A DNA stretch of 64,000 nucleotides from Fimbriimonadaceae bacterium (lineage in GTDB: Bacteria; Armatimonadota; UBA10988). Where the stretch lies: assembly GCA_020850355.1 (NCBI GenBank), contig JADZEX010000014.1, positions 124,001 to 188,000 on the forward strand, in the 5' to 3' direction. This document shows, in pieces, positions 8,991 through 19,123 of the stretch (position 1 is the first letter of the stretch; each line of letters begins with the position of its first letter). A model generated the notes under the pieces. It did not search any database, had not been told where the DNA came from, and saw only the letters and a list, made by a program, of their open reading frames with translations. The position numbers and the translations under genes were made by a program.

Positions 8991-9434
8991 ATGCGTGTCC
9001 GCGTGCTGCACGGTCCGAACCTCAACCTGCTCGGCAAGCGCGATCCCGAGGTCTACGGCAGCCACACCTTGGAGCAGATCAACACCGAGATCGAGGCCCT
9101 CGCGAAAGAGCTGGGGCTGGAGGTGCGGATCAGCCAGCACAACAGCGAGGGCGACCTGATCGAGGCGATCCACGAGTGCGCCGACTGGGCCGAGGCGATT
9201 GTGATCAACCCCGCCGCCTTCACGCACTACTCGATTGCCGTCTGTGACGCCATCAAAGCCGTCCGCCTGCCGACGGTCGAGGTCCACCTCAGCAACATTC
9301 ACGCCCGCGAGGAGTTCCGCCACAAGTCGGTCACGGCGCCGGTCTGCATCGGCCAGATCGCCGGCTTCGGGGCCAGCAGTTACCTGCTCGGCCTGCGCGC
9401 GGCGAAGGACGTGATTCAGAAGCGCTGGCGCTGA
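8991..9434 (+). CDS. aroQ: Type II 3-dehydroquinate dehydratase
   Basis: A 147-residue enzyme of the shikimate pathway that dehydrates 3-dehydroquinate to 3-dehydroshikimate. The N-terminal [16 protein letters not shown] carries the catalytic tyrosine. [13 protein letters not shown], the INPAAFTH motif and the [17 protein letters not shown] segment with the catalytic histidine are all present. Length and motifs match the dodecameric type II enzyme throughout. It is not in a recognisable aro operon; the next gene is an unrelated propeller protein. Confidence 0.97.
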   Translation: MRVRVLHGPNLNLLGKRDPEVYGSHTLEQINTEIEALAKELGLEVRISQHNSEGDLIEAIHECADWAEAIVINPAAFTHYSIAVCDAIKAVRLPTVEVHLSNIHAREEFRHKSVTAPVCIGQIAGFGASSYLLGLRAAKDVIQKRWR

Positions 9435-9467
9435 CCCGGCGTCACGCTACGGACCGGGAGCCTGCTG

Positions 9468-10430
9468 ATGCTGCCTCGAACCGCGCTGCTGACCCTCTGG
9501 CTGGCCCTCGCGCCCGGGCTGGCGACGCCCGACCTGGCCTTCGTGCGGGACGAGAACCTCTGGCTCCACCGCTTCGAGCCGGCGCAGGACCTCCAGCTCA
9601 CGAAGGCTGGCGGCTACGGCACACCGAGCTGGACACCCGACGGCAAGGCCCTGGTGTTCGTTCGCAACGGGCGCAACATCGAGCGGTTCGACGTCGACAG
9701 CCGGCAGTTGACCACCATCGTGGCCGGCCTGGGGCCAGTCGAGCAGGGCGTGGAGGGCTGCTCCGCGGCGGCGGTCCACCCCGGCGGAACGGCCATCTGG
9801 TTCAGCCGCGTGCGCCGGCTGCGGGTGCAGGGCGAGGAAGTCTGGGACAACGCCATCTGGCGGGTCGGGCTCGATGGCAGCGGGTTGCGCAAGATCCTGC
9901 AGGTCCAGGGCATCTCGCCCCGCAGCGAGACGATGAACGCCCTGGTCGAGCGAATCGTCTGGAGCGGCGACGCGCGGGTCGCGACGATTGGCGTGCAGCC
10001 GCACCACGGTTGGGGCGTCGGGCGCGGGGTCTACCTGACCTGCTGCGATGTCAACGGCGTCGAGCGCGAGGCGGTGGTGCCGCTGGCCTATCAGGAGTGT
10101 AACCCGGTGGTGGCTTCGACGCCCGTCCGCCGCGGTGACGTGCTGGCCTGGCCGGTGACGCCGATGGACCCGGCCGAGCGACCGGAGCTGTTCCTCGACC
10201 TGCTGGCTCCCGGCCACCGGCGGTTGCGGCGGATCACCCAGCCGGCCGAGATCCGGGACAACCAGGAGCAGTTGGTGTGGCCCGACCTCTGGCTGGGCGG
10301 CAAGCTGGTGGCCGCGGCCTGGACCGGTCGCGAGCAACCCACGGTGCGGATCTGGAACTACGCCAGCGGCGAGCTGGCCGGCGAGATCGCCAACGCCGAC
10401 ACGCCGCTCTGGCGTCCCAGCCGGGGTTGA
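9468..10430 (+). CDS. Secreted TolB/WD40-like beta-propeller protein
   Basis: A 320-residue protein with a signal peptide (about 1-19). Repeated short blades of the TolB/WD40-like type follow, for example LAFVRDENLWLHR, PSWTPDGKALVFVRNGRNIERFD and DNAIWRVGLDGSGLRKI. Such propellers bind ligands or partner proteins outside the cytoplasm. No catalytic residues are recognisable. It follows aroQ by 33 bases, with a GGGAG ribosome-binding site. Two cysteines in YLTCCD are the only unusual feature. Confidence 0.75.
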   Translation: MLPRTALLTLWLALAPGLATPDLAFVRDENLWLHRFEPAQDLQLTKAGGYGTPSWTPDGKALVFVRNGRNIERFDVDSRQLTTIVAGLGPVEQGVEGCSAAAVHPGGTAIWFSRVRRLRVQGEEVWDNAIWRVGLDGSGLRKILQVQGISPRSETMNALVERIVWSGDARVATIGVQPHHGWGVGRGVYLTCCDVNGVEREAVVPLAYQECNPVVASTPVRRGDVLAWPVTPMDPAERPELFLDLLAPGHRRLRRITQPAEIRDNQEQLVWPDLWLGGKLVAAAWTGREQPTVRIWNYASGELAGEIANADTPLWRPSRG

Positions 10431-10458
10431 TCGCAAGATACCCCCACCGGAGCATGCG

Positions 10459-11103
10459 ATGCGTTGGTTGCGATGGTTGCCCGTGCTGCTGGCCGCCGTG
10501 GGCTGGAGTGCCGCCCAACACGATGGGCCGAGCGCGCCGACGGCTCGAACCGAGTTGTTCAATGGCCGCGACCTGAGCGGCTGGAAGCCCTTTCTGCCCG
10601 ACCCGCAGGCCGACGTCACGGCGACCTGGCAGGTGGTCGACGGCGTGATCCGCTGCAGCGGCCAGCCGGCGGGTTACCTGCGGACCGCGCGCGCCTGGCG
10701 TGACTATCACCTCACGGTGGAGTGGCGCTGGCCTGGCAACCCTGGCAACAGCGGAGTGCTGCTGCACATGAGTCCGCCCGACAAGGTCTGGCCGCGCAGC
10801 ATCGAGTGCCAGTTGATGCACCGCAACGCGGGCGACTTCTGGGTGATCGATGGCACCGACTTCGCCGAGCACACCAACCAGGACGACCGCCGGGTGCGCA
10901 AGCAGCAGGAGTCCAACGAGGTGCGGCCGGGCGAGTGGAACCGCTACGACATCGAGTGTCGCGGCGACCGCATCACCGTCCGGGTCAACGGCCTGCTGCA
11001 GAACACCGCCACGGCCTGCACCGTCAGCGGCGGCTTGATCGGCCTGCAGTCGGAAGGCGCGCCGATCGAGTTCCGCAACGTCGTGCTGACGCCGCTGGAG
11101 TAG
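10459..11103 (+). CDS. Secreted DUF1080 (3-keto-disaccharide hydrolase-like) protein
   Basis: A 214-residue protein: a signal peptide (about 1-20) followed by a LamG-like beta-sandwich of the DUF1080 family. Diagnostic stretches are ELFNGRDLSGWKPF, NSGVLLHMSPPDKVWPRSIE, RPGEWNRYDIECRGDRITVR and GLIGLQSEGAPIEFRNVVL. The family includes hydrolases of 3-keto sugars formed by Gfo/Idh/MocA-type oxidoreductases, several of which occur in this window. The specific substrate cannot be read from sequence. Confidence 0.88.
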   Translation: MRWLRWLPVLLAAVGWSAAQHDGPSAPTARTELFNGRDLSGWKPFLPDPQADVTATWQVVDGVIRCSGQPAGYLRTARAWRDYHLTVEWRWPGNPGNSGVLLHMSPPDKVWPRSIECQLMHRNAGDFWVIDGTDFAEHTNQDDRRVRKQQESNEVRPGEWNRYDIECRGDRITVRVNGLLQNTATACTVSGGLIGLQSEGAPIEFRNVVLTPLE

Positions 11104-11228
11104 GCCTCGGTCCGCGGCGGGTAGAGCGGATTGGCGCGGTGGGTCGCCAGCGCTGCGGCGTCCGGCAGCCGGGCCGCCGTGGCATGGTAGACCGGCTCCC
11201 CAGCGCTGGGTCGGTCACCGGGCGCTCC

Positions 11229-13547
11229 TCAGAAGGCGACTGCCTGCAGGTTGCGCAGCTCGACGGTCAGCGCCAGGGGCTTGGCATTGGCGCCGAACTG
11301 CAACCGGTCGAGGCGCGCGGTGTCGAGCTGCCCGTCGGCGTCGGGGCCCATGAACGACATGTAGGCGAGGTGGCTGAGCACGACGGTCGCCTGGCGCCAA
11401 GTGGTGCTGCCGGGCAGTCCACCGGCCGTCATGAAGGTCCCGCCGCCCTGTTCGCGGAGCATCAGCCGCAACGGGCCGGCGTCGGCGACGCTGCTGCGGT
11501 ACTCGAAGCGCAGGGCCGCGAAGCGGCTCAGATCGAGCGGCGGATCGAGGTTCCAGGCGGGGTAGAACCAGTTGTCGCCGTCGGTCGCGAAGCTGGCTTC
11601 GCAGGCCAGGCCGCCCGCGCCCCCGGCACGCAGCAGCAGCTTGCCGTGGCCGGCGATGTGCGGCTGCCACTGCGCCGCCGCCGGCAGGGCCAGCGCGCGG
11701 CTGGCGGTCGCCTCGAGGGTGTTCGGGTCGACCAGCAGATCCACCGCGGCCGGCGCGGCGAAGGCGGTCCCCGCGCCGACCTCAACGGTGATCTGGCCGG
11801 CCGCCCGGGTGCGGTTCGTGGTCAGCGTCACCTGCGCCACAAAGCGCTCTCCGGGCGCCGCCTGGACTGGTAGCTCGGCGGGCGTGAGGTTCCAGCCGGC
11901 GGGTGCCAGCAGCCGGGCGGTCGCCCGCAGCGGCTGCGGGCCGAACTGGTAGACCTGCAGCTCGAGGGGGATCTCGCGGCCGGCTTCGACCAGCCAGGCG
12001 TCGGCGCCTTTGTCGACCGGCAGGGCGGTCGCTGGTCGCAGCCGGGTGACCGTCTGCGGCAACCCCAGCGGCGGCAGCACCGTGGCCGGCTGCCGCCCCG
12101 GCGGGGCTTCCAGCCCGGCCGGCAGGGCCGACTGCGCCAGCAGCAGGTAGACCGGCGCGCGATCGACGGTCAGGCGCACGGTGCCCGCACCCTTGGCCAG
12201 CGGCGTGCCGAGATGCGATCGGGCCTCGCGGATTGCCGCCCACTCGAGCGGCAGCGTCAGCTCCGCGGGCTGGTCGTCCTCGCGCCAGACCACCAACGCC
12301 GCGCTGCCATCGCCACGGGCGAACGCGCGCACCTCGACCGCCGGCTCGGCCAGGCGCAGCCGACCGAGGTAGTCGCCCCGGCCGCAGGCATAGGTCGCCG
12401 TGGAGATCGCGGCGACGCCCGGGAAGGGCACCTGTTCGTGCGGTTCGAAGAGCCCCCAGCCGCGGGTGCCCTCCTTGTAGAACGGGAACACAAACCAGAA
12501 GTGGCGCTCGATGCCGGCGGCCAGGGCCAGCGCGTAGGAGCGTCCGATGAAGGCGGCCTGGTGCTGCCGCGCCGGACCCGCCAGGATGCCGTCTGGCCCG
12601 TCCTGGGCGTCCCCGGCCTCGGTCACCCAGCTCGGCAGGTTGAGCTGGTAGCGCTCCAGCAACTGCGCAAAGCCCTGGTGTCGCGCCGCATAGCGCTGCG
12701 GGTTGTCGTAGATGTGGTAGTTCCAGACATCCATGAACCGCCCGCTGCCATTGGCCAGCAGGTGGTCGGCAAAGGCGCCGGCCCCGTGGGCCAACGACGG
12801 ACCGAGCACGGTGAGGTCGCGGTCGACCGCCCGGAAGCCCAGCCAGGCGGCCTTCTGGAAGGCGGCGCACTCGCTGGCGGGGTCGCGGAAGAAGCTGATG
12901 TCGGGCTCGTTCCAGACCTCCCACGCCCCAACCCGGCCGCGGAACTGCGTCGCCAAGGCCTGCGCGAAGCGGTGGATGTCGCGCAGGTCGTCCGGTGCAG
13001 CGTGGCCATCGCCGTCGGCGCGCGACCAGCCGGGGCTGCCGTGAAAGACCGGGTAGACCTGCAACCCGGCGGCGTGCAGCGCGGCGTAAGCCGTCTCGTA
13101 CTGCCCCCACTCGTAGCTCCCGCGCCGGGGCTCGACCTGGCCCCAGGCCAACCGCTCGCGGACCCAGCCGAAGCCGCAGAGCCGCAGCAGCCGGGCCAGG
13201 TCGGCGTAGTGCGCCCGGTCGACCAGCCAGGCGCCGGCGTGGTCGGTGGCCAGCCGGCTGGCGCCCGGCACCCGCCGGGTGGGGTCGATCAGCACCACCA
13301 GCGGCAGCACGGCGCCCTCGGCGACGGCCTCGTAGGCGCCGGGCGGGAGCTGCCCGAAGTCGACCGCGCCACCGGCTACCGGGCGGGTCAGCAGTTCGCC
13401 TCCGCCGACCGCTCGCAGAACCGCCGTGGTGGCGCCGCGGAGCTGCAGCCGCACCGGCGCGGTCTCCACCCAGACGTTGCCGAGGGACTCGCTGCGCCAC
13501 TCCGGCGCGGTGCTGCTCCCGGCCAGCAGGAGGACCATCCAAACCAT
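11229..13547 (-). CDS. Secreted GH39-like glycoside hydrolase with accessory domains
   Basis: A 772-residue protein with a short N-terminal signal. A TIM-barrel glycosidase domain (about 105-420) carries the acid/base pair in EVWNEPD (E214) and the nucleophile in SWVTEAG (E310), the clan A arrangement seen in GH39 and relatives. Residues about 420-480 resemble the C-terminal beta domain of such barrels. About 530-620 looks Ig-like (LLAPAGWNLTPAELPVQAAPGE). The end (about 625-770) resembles a carbohydrate-binding module. It likely cleaves plant-type oligosaccharides, but family and substrate are uncertain. Confidence 0.75.
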   Translation of the reverse strand: MVWMVLLLAGSSTAPEWRSESLGNVWVETAPVRLQLRGATTAVLRAVGGGELLTRPVAGGAVDFGQLPPGAYEAVAEGAVLPLVVLIDPTRRVPGASRLATDHAGAWLVDRAHYADLARLLRLCGFGWVRERLAWGQVEPRRGSYEWGQYETAYAALHAAGLQVYPVFHGSPGWSRADGDGHAAPDDLRDIHRFAQALATQFRGRVGAWEVWNEPDISFFRDPASECAAFQKAAWLGFRAVDRDLTVLGPSLAHGAGAFADHLLANGSGRFMDVWNYHIYDNPQRYAARHQGFAQLLERYQLNLPSWVTEAGDAQDGPDGILAGPARQHQAAFIGRSYALALAAGIERHFWFVFPFYKEGTRGWGLFEPHEQVPFPGVAAISTATYACGRGDYLGRLRLAEPAVEVRAFARGDGSAALVVWREDDQPAELTLPLEWAAIREARSHLGTPLAKGAGTVRLTVDRAPVYLLLAQSALPAGLEAPPGRQPATVLPPLGLPQTVTRLRPATALPVDKGADAWLVEAGREIPLELQVYQFGPQPLRATARLLAPAGWNLTPAELPVQAAPGERFVAQVTLTTNRTRAAGQITVEVGAGTAFAAPAAVDLLVDPNTLEATASRALALPAAAQWQPHIAGHGKLLLRAGGAGGLACEASFATDGDNWFYPAWNLDPPLDLSRFAALRFEYRSSVADAGPLRLMLREQGGGTFMTAGGLPGSTTWRQATVVLSHLAYMSFMGPDADGQLDTARLDRLQFGANAKPLALTVELRNLQAVAF

Positions 13548-13565
13548 GCCACGGCTCCTGCGCGC

Positions 13566-13574
13566 ATCTTAGCA
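13566..13574 (-). promoter_or_regulatory. Extended -10 promoter for the GH39-like gene
   Basis: Read on the minus strand this is TGCTAAGAT, an extended -10. The predicted transcript starts near 13559 and would give a short leader with CAGGAG ahead of the ATG at 13545-13547. Confidence 0.45.
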
Positions 13575-13578
13575 GGCG

Positions 13579-16500
13579 GTGGCCACCACGGCGAGGCTGC
13601 CGACGGCGGCCGGACTGGTTCAGCCGGGGCTGCTGGATGAACTGAATGTCACGGTCCAGCACGCCAGCGGGGGAGGAGTCGCTGTTGCCGGAGGCCGATG
13701 TCGACCTTGGAGATCGGTCACGACAGCGGAGCCTACGGCGCGGGGACGGTGTCTCGGCCGATGCTGGCCGCAGGCGGCCGGCTGGCTGGCCGTGGCGCTG
13801 GCGCTCGTCGGCCTGGCGGCCTGGCTGGCCGGCTGGCAGGAGACCCTCGCCGGGCGCCTGACCCGCATCCCGATGGCGCCGACGACGGCGCTGTTGCTGC
13901 TGCTGCTGGGTCTCATCGCGGCCAGTCGGCAGTCGCCAGCGCGGCTTTGGCGGCGGGTCCTGCTGTTGCTCTGCAGCCTGGTCGGAGTGCTGGCGCTGCT
14001 GATCCTCGTCGCCCGGCTCGGCGGCTGGGTCTGGGTGGCTGAACGGCGCCTTGGGGGCGGCTCCTCGCTGGTGGACCAGGTCCCAACGGGGCTGACCGCG
14101 CCCTTGACGGCCGCCTGCGTCTTGCTCCTGGCGACTTCGGCCGGCCTGCTGCTGACGCCGCGTCATCACCGCCCGGCGCTGCGCCACGCCGGGCAGGGAG
14201 CGGCCTGCGGCAGCCTGGCGCTGACCGGCGCGACGCTGTTCTTCTACCTCGTGGGCACCCCGCCGCCGCTCTGGATGGGTCGCATCCCAATGGCCTGGCT
14301 GACTGCCCTGTCGCTCACTCTGGTGGCGCTCAGCCTGCTCGCGGGCAGTGTGCGCCAGGTCCGTTGGCGTGGGCTGCGCGCCGCGGCTCGGGTCGGTGGA
14401 CGGGCCCGGCGTGGTTCGCGGCTACTGCTGCGAGCCTACCTGCTGAGCAACCTGCTGCTGCTGAGCGCCGCTCTGCTGATTGGCCGGCAGTGGCAGACCA
14501 ACGAACGGCGGCGGGTCGAGGAGTACCTTACCACCATCGCCGAGTTCAAGACGGCCAGCGTCAGCGAATGGCTGGAAGAGTGCCGCAACGACCTGCAGCA
14601 GGCCACCCAGACGACCGCGTTCCGTCGCGCGGCGACGGCTCTGGCGGCCCGCCCCAGCGACGCTGCGGCGAGCGCCGAGGCTGCCGACCTGCTGCACTAT
14701 CTGGCGCACCAGGGCGAAGTCTTGCACGTGCTGCTGGCCGATGCCGCCGGTCGGCCGCTGGTGGGCTGGCCGCACCTCGCCAATGAGCATCCCGCTGAGC
14801 TGCGCCACGCCGCGGCCGCCATCGCGGCGGGGGCCGACGATCACTGGAGCGATCTGCACCGCCACGCCGCCGGCGACCGCATCGTGCTGGCGCTCTGGCA
14901 GGCGGTCCGGGCCGTGCCGGCGCAGCCGGGCGACCGTGGACCGGTGGTCGGCCTGGTGCAGGTGCTGATCGCCGCCGACCACTACCTGTTCCCGGTGCTG
15001 CAGCGCTGGCCGGTGCCCAGCGAGACTGCCGAGAGCTTGCTGGTGCGGCGCGATGGCAACGCGGTGGTCTACCTCAACGAGCTGCGGCACGCCAGCGGCA
15101 GCGCCCTGACGCTCCGGCGGCCCTTGACCGACCGCACGCTGCCAGCCACGCGGGGTGTGCTTGGCGAGACCGCGCCGATGCTCGGTAGCGACTACCGCGG
15201 CGAGCCGGTGCTGGCCGTCGCCCGGGCCGTGCCGGGGACGCCCTGGGTGCTGGTCGCCAAGGTCGACCAGCACGAAGCCTTCCGCGAGCTGCGGCAGCGC
15301 GGTCTGCTGCTCGGGGGTGGTCTGCTGCTGGTCCTGCTGGCTGTCGCGCTGGGCTTTGCGCTGACCTGGTGGCAGCGCAGCGCGCTGGTCTTGCGTGGCG
15401 AGCTGGCCGCGCAGCAGCGCAGCCACGCCGTCGCGGCCCGCCTGGCCGGCGTGCTGCGGGCGGCCAACGACCTGATTCTGCTGTGTGATGTCGAGGGCCG
15501 CATCGTCGAGGCCAATGACCGCGCCGCGCAACTGCTCGGGCTGTCGAGCGAGGCGCTCCGCGGGCGGGCGATCGGCGAACTGCTGGCCCCGGCCGCGGCG
15601 GCGGCGACGCTGGCCCAGGTGGCCACGATCGAAAGCCCTAGCGGCCTGGTCCTGGAGACCGCCCTGGTCGGTGCCGATGGGCGGGCCATCGAGGTAGAGG
15701 CCAGCATCCAGCGGACCGAGGCGGCCACCGGCGGATCGACCCTCTGGATTCTGCGCGACCTCACCGAACGCCGCACCGCCGCCGCGGAACAGGCGCGTCT
15801 GGAGGATGAGCTGGCGCACGCCCACCGGCTCGACTCCCTTGGCCGCCTGGCTGGCGGGGTGGCCCACGACTTCAACAACGTGCTGGCCGTGATCCTCGGC
15901 ACCACCGAGCTGCTGCTGGACGATCTGCCAGCCGACTCGCCGGTCACCGCTGACCTGCTGGAGGTCCGGCGCGCCGCCGAGCGGGCGCGCGACCTGACCC
16001 GGCAGCTCCTGGCCTTCGGCCGCCGCCAGGTCTTCGAACTGCGGGTCTTCGACGTCAACAGCGTGATCCGCAGCGCCGAACTGCTGCTCCGCCGCGCGGT
16101 CGGCGAAGCGGTCCGCGTGGACCTGCTGCTGGCCCCAGGCGCCGGCCGCGTCAAGGCCGACGCCGGGCGGTTCGAGCAGGCCTTGCTGAACCTCTGCCTG
16201 AACGCCCGCGACGCCATGCCCGAGGGCGGCCTGCTGAGCATCGAGACCGCCGCCGTGCTGCTGGACGAGCATTACATCGGCAGCCATCCCGGCGTGCAGC
16301 CGGGGCCGTTTGTGGCCATCAGCATCAGCGACACCGGCGCCGGGATCGCCGAAGAGGCGTTGGCCCACGTCTTCGAGCCGTTCTACACGACCAAGCGCCT
16401 GGGGCACGGGACCGGCCTCGGCCTGGCCAGCGTCTACGGCACCATCAAACAGCTCGGCGGCGACGTGCGGGTCTATACCGAACTCGGCCGCGGGACCACC

Positions 16501-16944
16501 TTCCGGATCTACCTGCCACGCGTCGACGACGAGGTCGACAGCCCGGCCGATGACCGCGCCGAACTGCCGATCCAGGGCGCTGGCGAGCTGGTGCTGGTGG
16601 TCGAGGACGATGCCGCCGTGCGCCACACCGTCAGCGCGATGGCCGCCCGGCTGGGCTACCGCGTGCTGGTCGCCGCTTCGGTCCGCGCCGCCCTCGACCT
16701 CGCCAGCGCCGCGCCCGACATCGCGCTCGTGCTGACCGATGTGATCATGCCCGACTTCAACGGACGCCAGGGCGTCGAGCTGCTCCGCGCCCACCTCCCA
16801 GCGCTGCGGGCGCTGTTCATGTCCGGCTACACCGCCAACGTGATCGTCCACCACGGCGTGGTCGATGACGGCATCCACTTCATCTCCAAACCGTTCACCG
16901 AACTCGACCTCAGCCGCAAGTTGCGGGAGGCGCTGCTCGGCTGA
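13579..16944 (+). CDS. Membrane-bound hybrid sensor histidine kinase
   Basis: About 1,120 residues if the GTG at 13579 is the start. Domains in order: several membrane helices (about 68-270), a further helix (about 282-300), a periplasmic Cache-like sensor (about 310-560), a helix (about 575-600), a PAS domain (about 620-730), HisKA with phospho-acceptor H763 in GGVAHDFNN, and a HATPase (about 870-995; DTGAGIAEEALAHVFEPFYTTK and GHGTGLGLASVYG). A receiver domain (about 1010-1120) follows with D1054 in LTDVIMP. It probably senses an external ligand. The N-terminal 55-65 residues look unlike a protein start. An ATG at 13698 with GGAGG just before it, in another frame, suggests a frameshift or an unusual start. 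Confidence 0.85.
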   Translation: MATTARLPTAAGLVQPGLLDELNVTVQHASGGGVAVAGGRCRPWRSVTTAEPTARGRCLGRCWPQAAGWLAVALALVGLAAWLAGWQETLAGRLTRIPMAPTTALLLLLLGLIAASRQSPARLWRRVLLLLCSLVGVLALLILVARLGGWVWVAERRLGGGSSLVDQVPTGLTAPLTAACVLLLATSAGLLLTPRHHRPALRHAGQGAACGSLALTGATLFFYLVGTPPPLWMGRIPMAWLTALSLTLVALSLLAGSVRQVRWRGLRAAARVGGRARRGSRLLLRAYLLSNLLLLSAALLIGRQWQTNERRRVEEYLTTIAEFKTASVSEWLEECRNDLQQATQTTAFRRAATALAARPSDAAASAEAADLLHYLAHQGEVLHVLLADAAGRPLVGWPHLANEHPAELRHAAAAIAAGADDHWSDLHRHAAGDRIVLALWQAVRAVPAQPGDRGPVVGLVQVLIAADHYLFPVLQRWPVPSETAESLLVRRDGNAVVYLNELRHASGSALTLRRPLTDRTLPATRGVLGETAPMLGSDYRGEPVLAVARAVPGTPWVLVAKVDQHEAFRELRQRGLLLGGGLLLVLLAVALGFALTWWQRSALVLRGELAAQQRSHAVAARLAGVLRAANDLILLCDVEGRIVEANDRAAQLLGLSSEALRGRAIGELLAPAAAAATLAQVATIESPSGLVLETALVGADGRAIEVEASIQRTEAATGGSTLWILRDLTERRTAAAEQARLEDELAHAHRLDSLGRLAGGVAHDFNNVLAVILGTTELLLDDLPADSPVTADLLEVRRAAERARDLTRQLLAFGRRQVFELRVFDVNSVIRSAELLLRRAVGEAVRVDLLLAPGAGRVKADAGRFEQALLNLCLNARDAMPEGGLLSIETAAVLLDEHYIGSHPGVQPGPFVAISISDTGAGIAEEALAHVFEPFYTTKRLGHGTGLGLASVYGTIKQLGGDVRVYTELGRGTTFRIYLPRVDDEVDSPADDRAELPIQGAGELVLVVEDDAAVRHTVSAMAARLGYRVLVAASVRAALDLASAAPDIALVLTDVIMPDFNGRQGVELLRAHLPALRALFMSGYTANVIVHHGVVDDGIHFISKPFTELDLSRKLREALLG

Positions 16945-16947
16945 AAC

Positions 16948-16976
16948 CCGAAAAAGGGTCCTGACCCCTTTTCCGG
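16948..16976. repeat. REP-like palindrome after the histidine kinase
   Basis: A 29-base imperfect palindrome begins three bases after the kinase stop codon. Its arms are CCGAAAAAGGG and CCCTTTTCCGG around TCCTGAC. It folds as a stable hairpin and could act as a terminator. The pattern (A-run, GGG, a GTCCTGAC/GTCAGGAC core, CCC, T-run) resembles palindromes I associate with REP elements and RAYT transposases. Only one copy is in this window. Confidence 0.45.
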
Positions 16977-17032
16977 ATCCGCGCTTCGAACGGCGTTCGG
17001 AAAGAGCACGGCGGTGCGGGCGCAACCCGTGA

Positions 17033-17917
<885 letters not shown>

Positions 17918-17918
17918 G

Positions 17919-19109
17919 GTGACCGGCCTCGTGGTCCTGCTGCTGGCGAACGCCCTGGGGTGGGCCGGCATTGGGCTCTACAACCTGATCCACGTGCGGC
18001 GCCGACCGCAGTTGGAGCTGTGCGCCCAGCCAGCCGTGCCGCCGACCGTCAGCATCTTGGTGCCGGCTCGCAACGAGGCCGGGCGAATCCTGGCCCCCTG
18101 CCTGCGTAGCCTGTTGGCCCAGGACTATCCATACTTCGAAGTGATTGCGATCGACGACCGCTCGACCGACGCCACCGCGGCCATCCTGGCCGACTTCGCG
18201 GCCCGCGACAACCGGCTGCGGGTGGTCGCCGGCAGCGATCCACCGCCTGGCTGGATCGGCAAGACCCATGCCCTGCACTGTGGGCTGGCGACCGCCCAGG
18301 GTGACTGGATCGTCGGCACCGACGCCGACATGCTCTGGGCTCCCGACCTGCTGCGTCACGCCGTGGCGGCGGCCGAGGCCGGGCCGGTGGACCTGCTGAC
18401 GCTGCTTCCGCGGGACAGCGCCGCGGCCTCGGGTGCGCGCTTCGTGATGCCCATCGCGGCGTGGATGATCCTGACCATCCACCCGCCGTTGGCCACCAAC
18501 AACCCACGCGACCCGCGGGCATTGGGCTGCGGCGGCTTCCTGATGCTGCGACGCGAGGCGCTCGACGCGGTCGGCGGCTATGCCGCCATTGCCGGTGATG
18601 TGGCCGACGATGTGGCGCTGGCGGAGCGGGTCAAGCAGACCGGTCGCCGGCTGTTCTGCGGCTTCGCCCCCGACCGCCTGGCGACGCCGATGTACGGCAG
18701 CACCGCCGAGCTCTGGGCGGGGTTCCGCAAGAACGCCCTGCGCGGCGTGCGGCACAGCCTGCCGCGGGCGCTCGGCTCGCTCTTGGCGCTCGGTGTCGGC
18801 AGCCTGCTGCCGGTCGTGCTGGCGGTCGGTTGGGCCGTTCTGGCGCTGCTCGGACAGGTCGCCTGCCATCCGCTCGGGACTCTGGCGGCGGTCGCCACGG
18901 TGTCTCAGATGCTGGCCTTCGGGCCGGTCCACCGGGAGTACGGCAACCGCTGGTGGGCGGCGCTGACCGTGCCGTTCGGCTTCGCGGTGATGGCCGGCGT
19001 GCTGGCCGCGGCGGCCTGGCGCGCGGCGCGGGGGCAGACCGTGAGCTGGCGCGGTCGCGAGGTGGCCGCTCGCAGGAGTCCCCCGCCGCGCGGCGAAGGA
19101 CCACGCTGA
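17919..19109 (+). CDS. Membrane glycosyltransferase family 2 (CrtQ/HpnB-like)
   Basis: A 396-residue inverting glycosyltransferase of the GT-A fold. It has an N-terminal membrane helix (about 3-20), then VSILVPARNEAGRI (UDP-sugar site), IDDRSTDAT, the WIGKTHALHCG motif shared with CrtQ/HpnB-type enzymes, the DTDADM-like GTDADML metal site, and three C-terminal helices (about 285-370). That group glycosylates carotenoids, hopanoids or other lipids, so a membrane-lipid substrate is likely but not provable. The GTG start lies one base after the methyltransferase stop, so the two genes are probably cotranscribed. Confidence 0.85.
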   Translation: MTGLVVLLLANALGWAGIGLYNLIHVRRRPQLELCAQPAVPPTVSILVPARNEAGRILAPCLRSLLAQDYPYFEVIAIDDRSTDATAAILADFAARDNRLRVVAGSDPPPGWIGKTHALHCGLATAQGDWIVGTDADMLWAPDLLRHAVAAAEAGPVDLLTLLPRDSAAASGARFVMPIAAWMILTIHPPLATNNPRDPRALGCGGFLMLRREALDAVGGYAAIAGDVADDVALAERVKQTGRRLFCGFAPDRLATPMYGSTAELWAGFRKNALRGVRHSLPRALGSLLALGVGSLLPVVLAVGWAVLALLGQVACHPLGTLAAVATVSQMLAFGPVHREYGNRWWAALTVPFGFAVMAGVLAAAAWRAARGQTVSWRGREVAARRSPPPRGEGPR

Positions 19110-19123
19110 CGGGAGATCATCCG

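Noticed and set aside
11104-11228. CCCAGCGCTGGG palindrome and related CAGCGCTG repeats in a convergent gap
   Set aside because: Short, GC-biased self-palindromes are expected by chance here; no T-run or conserved spacing.
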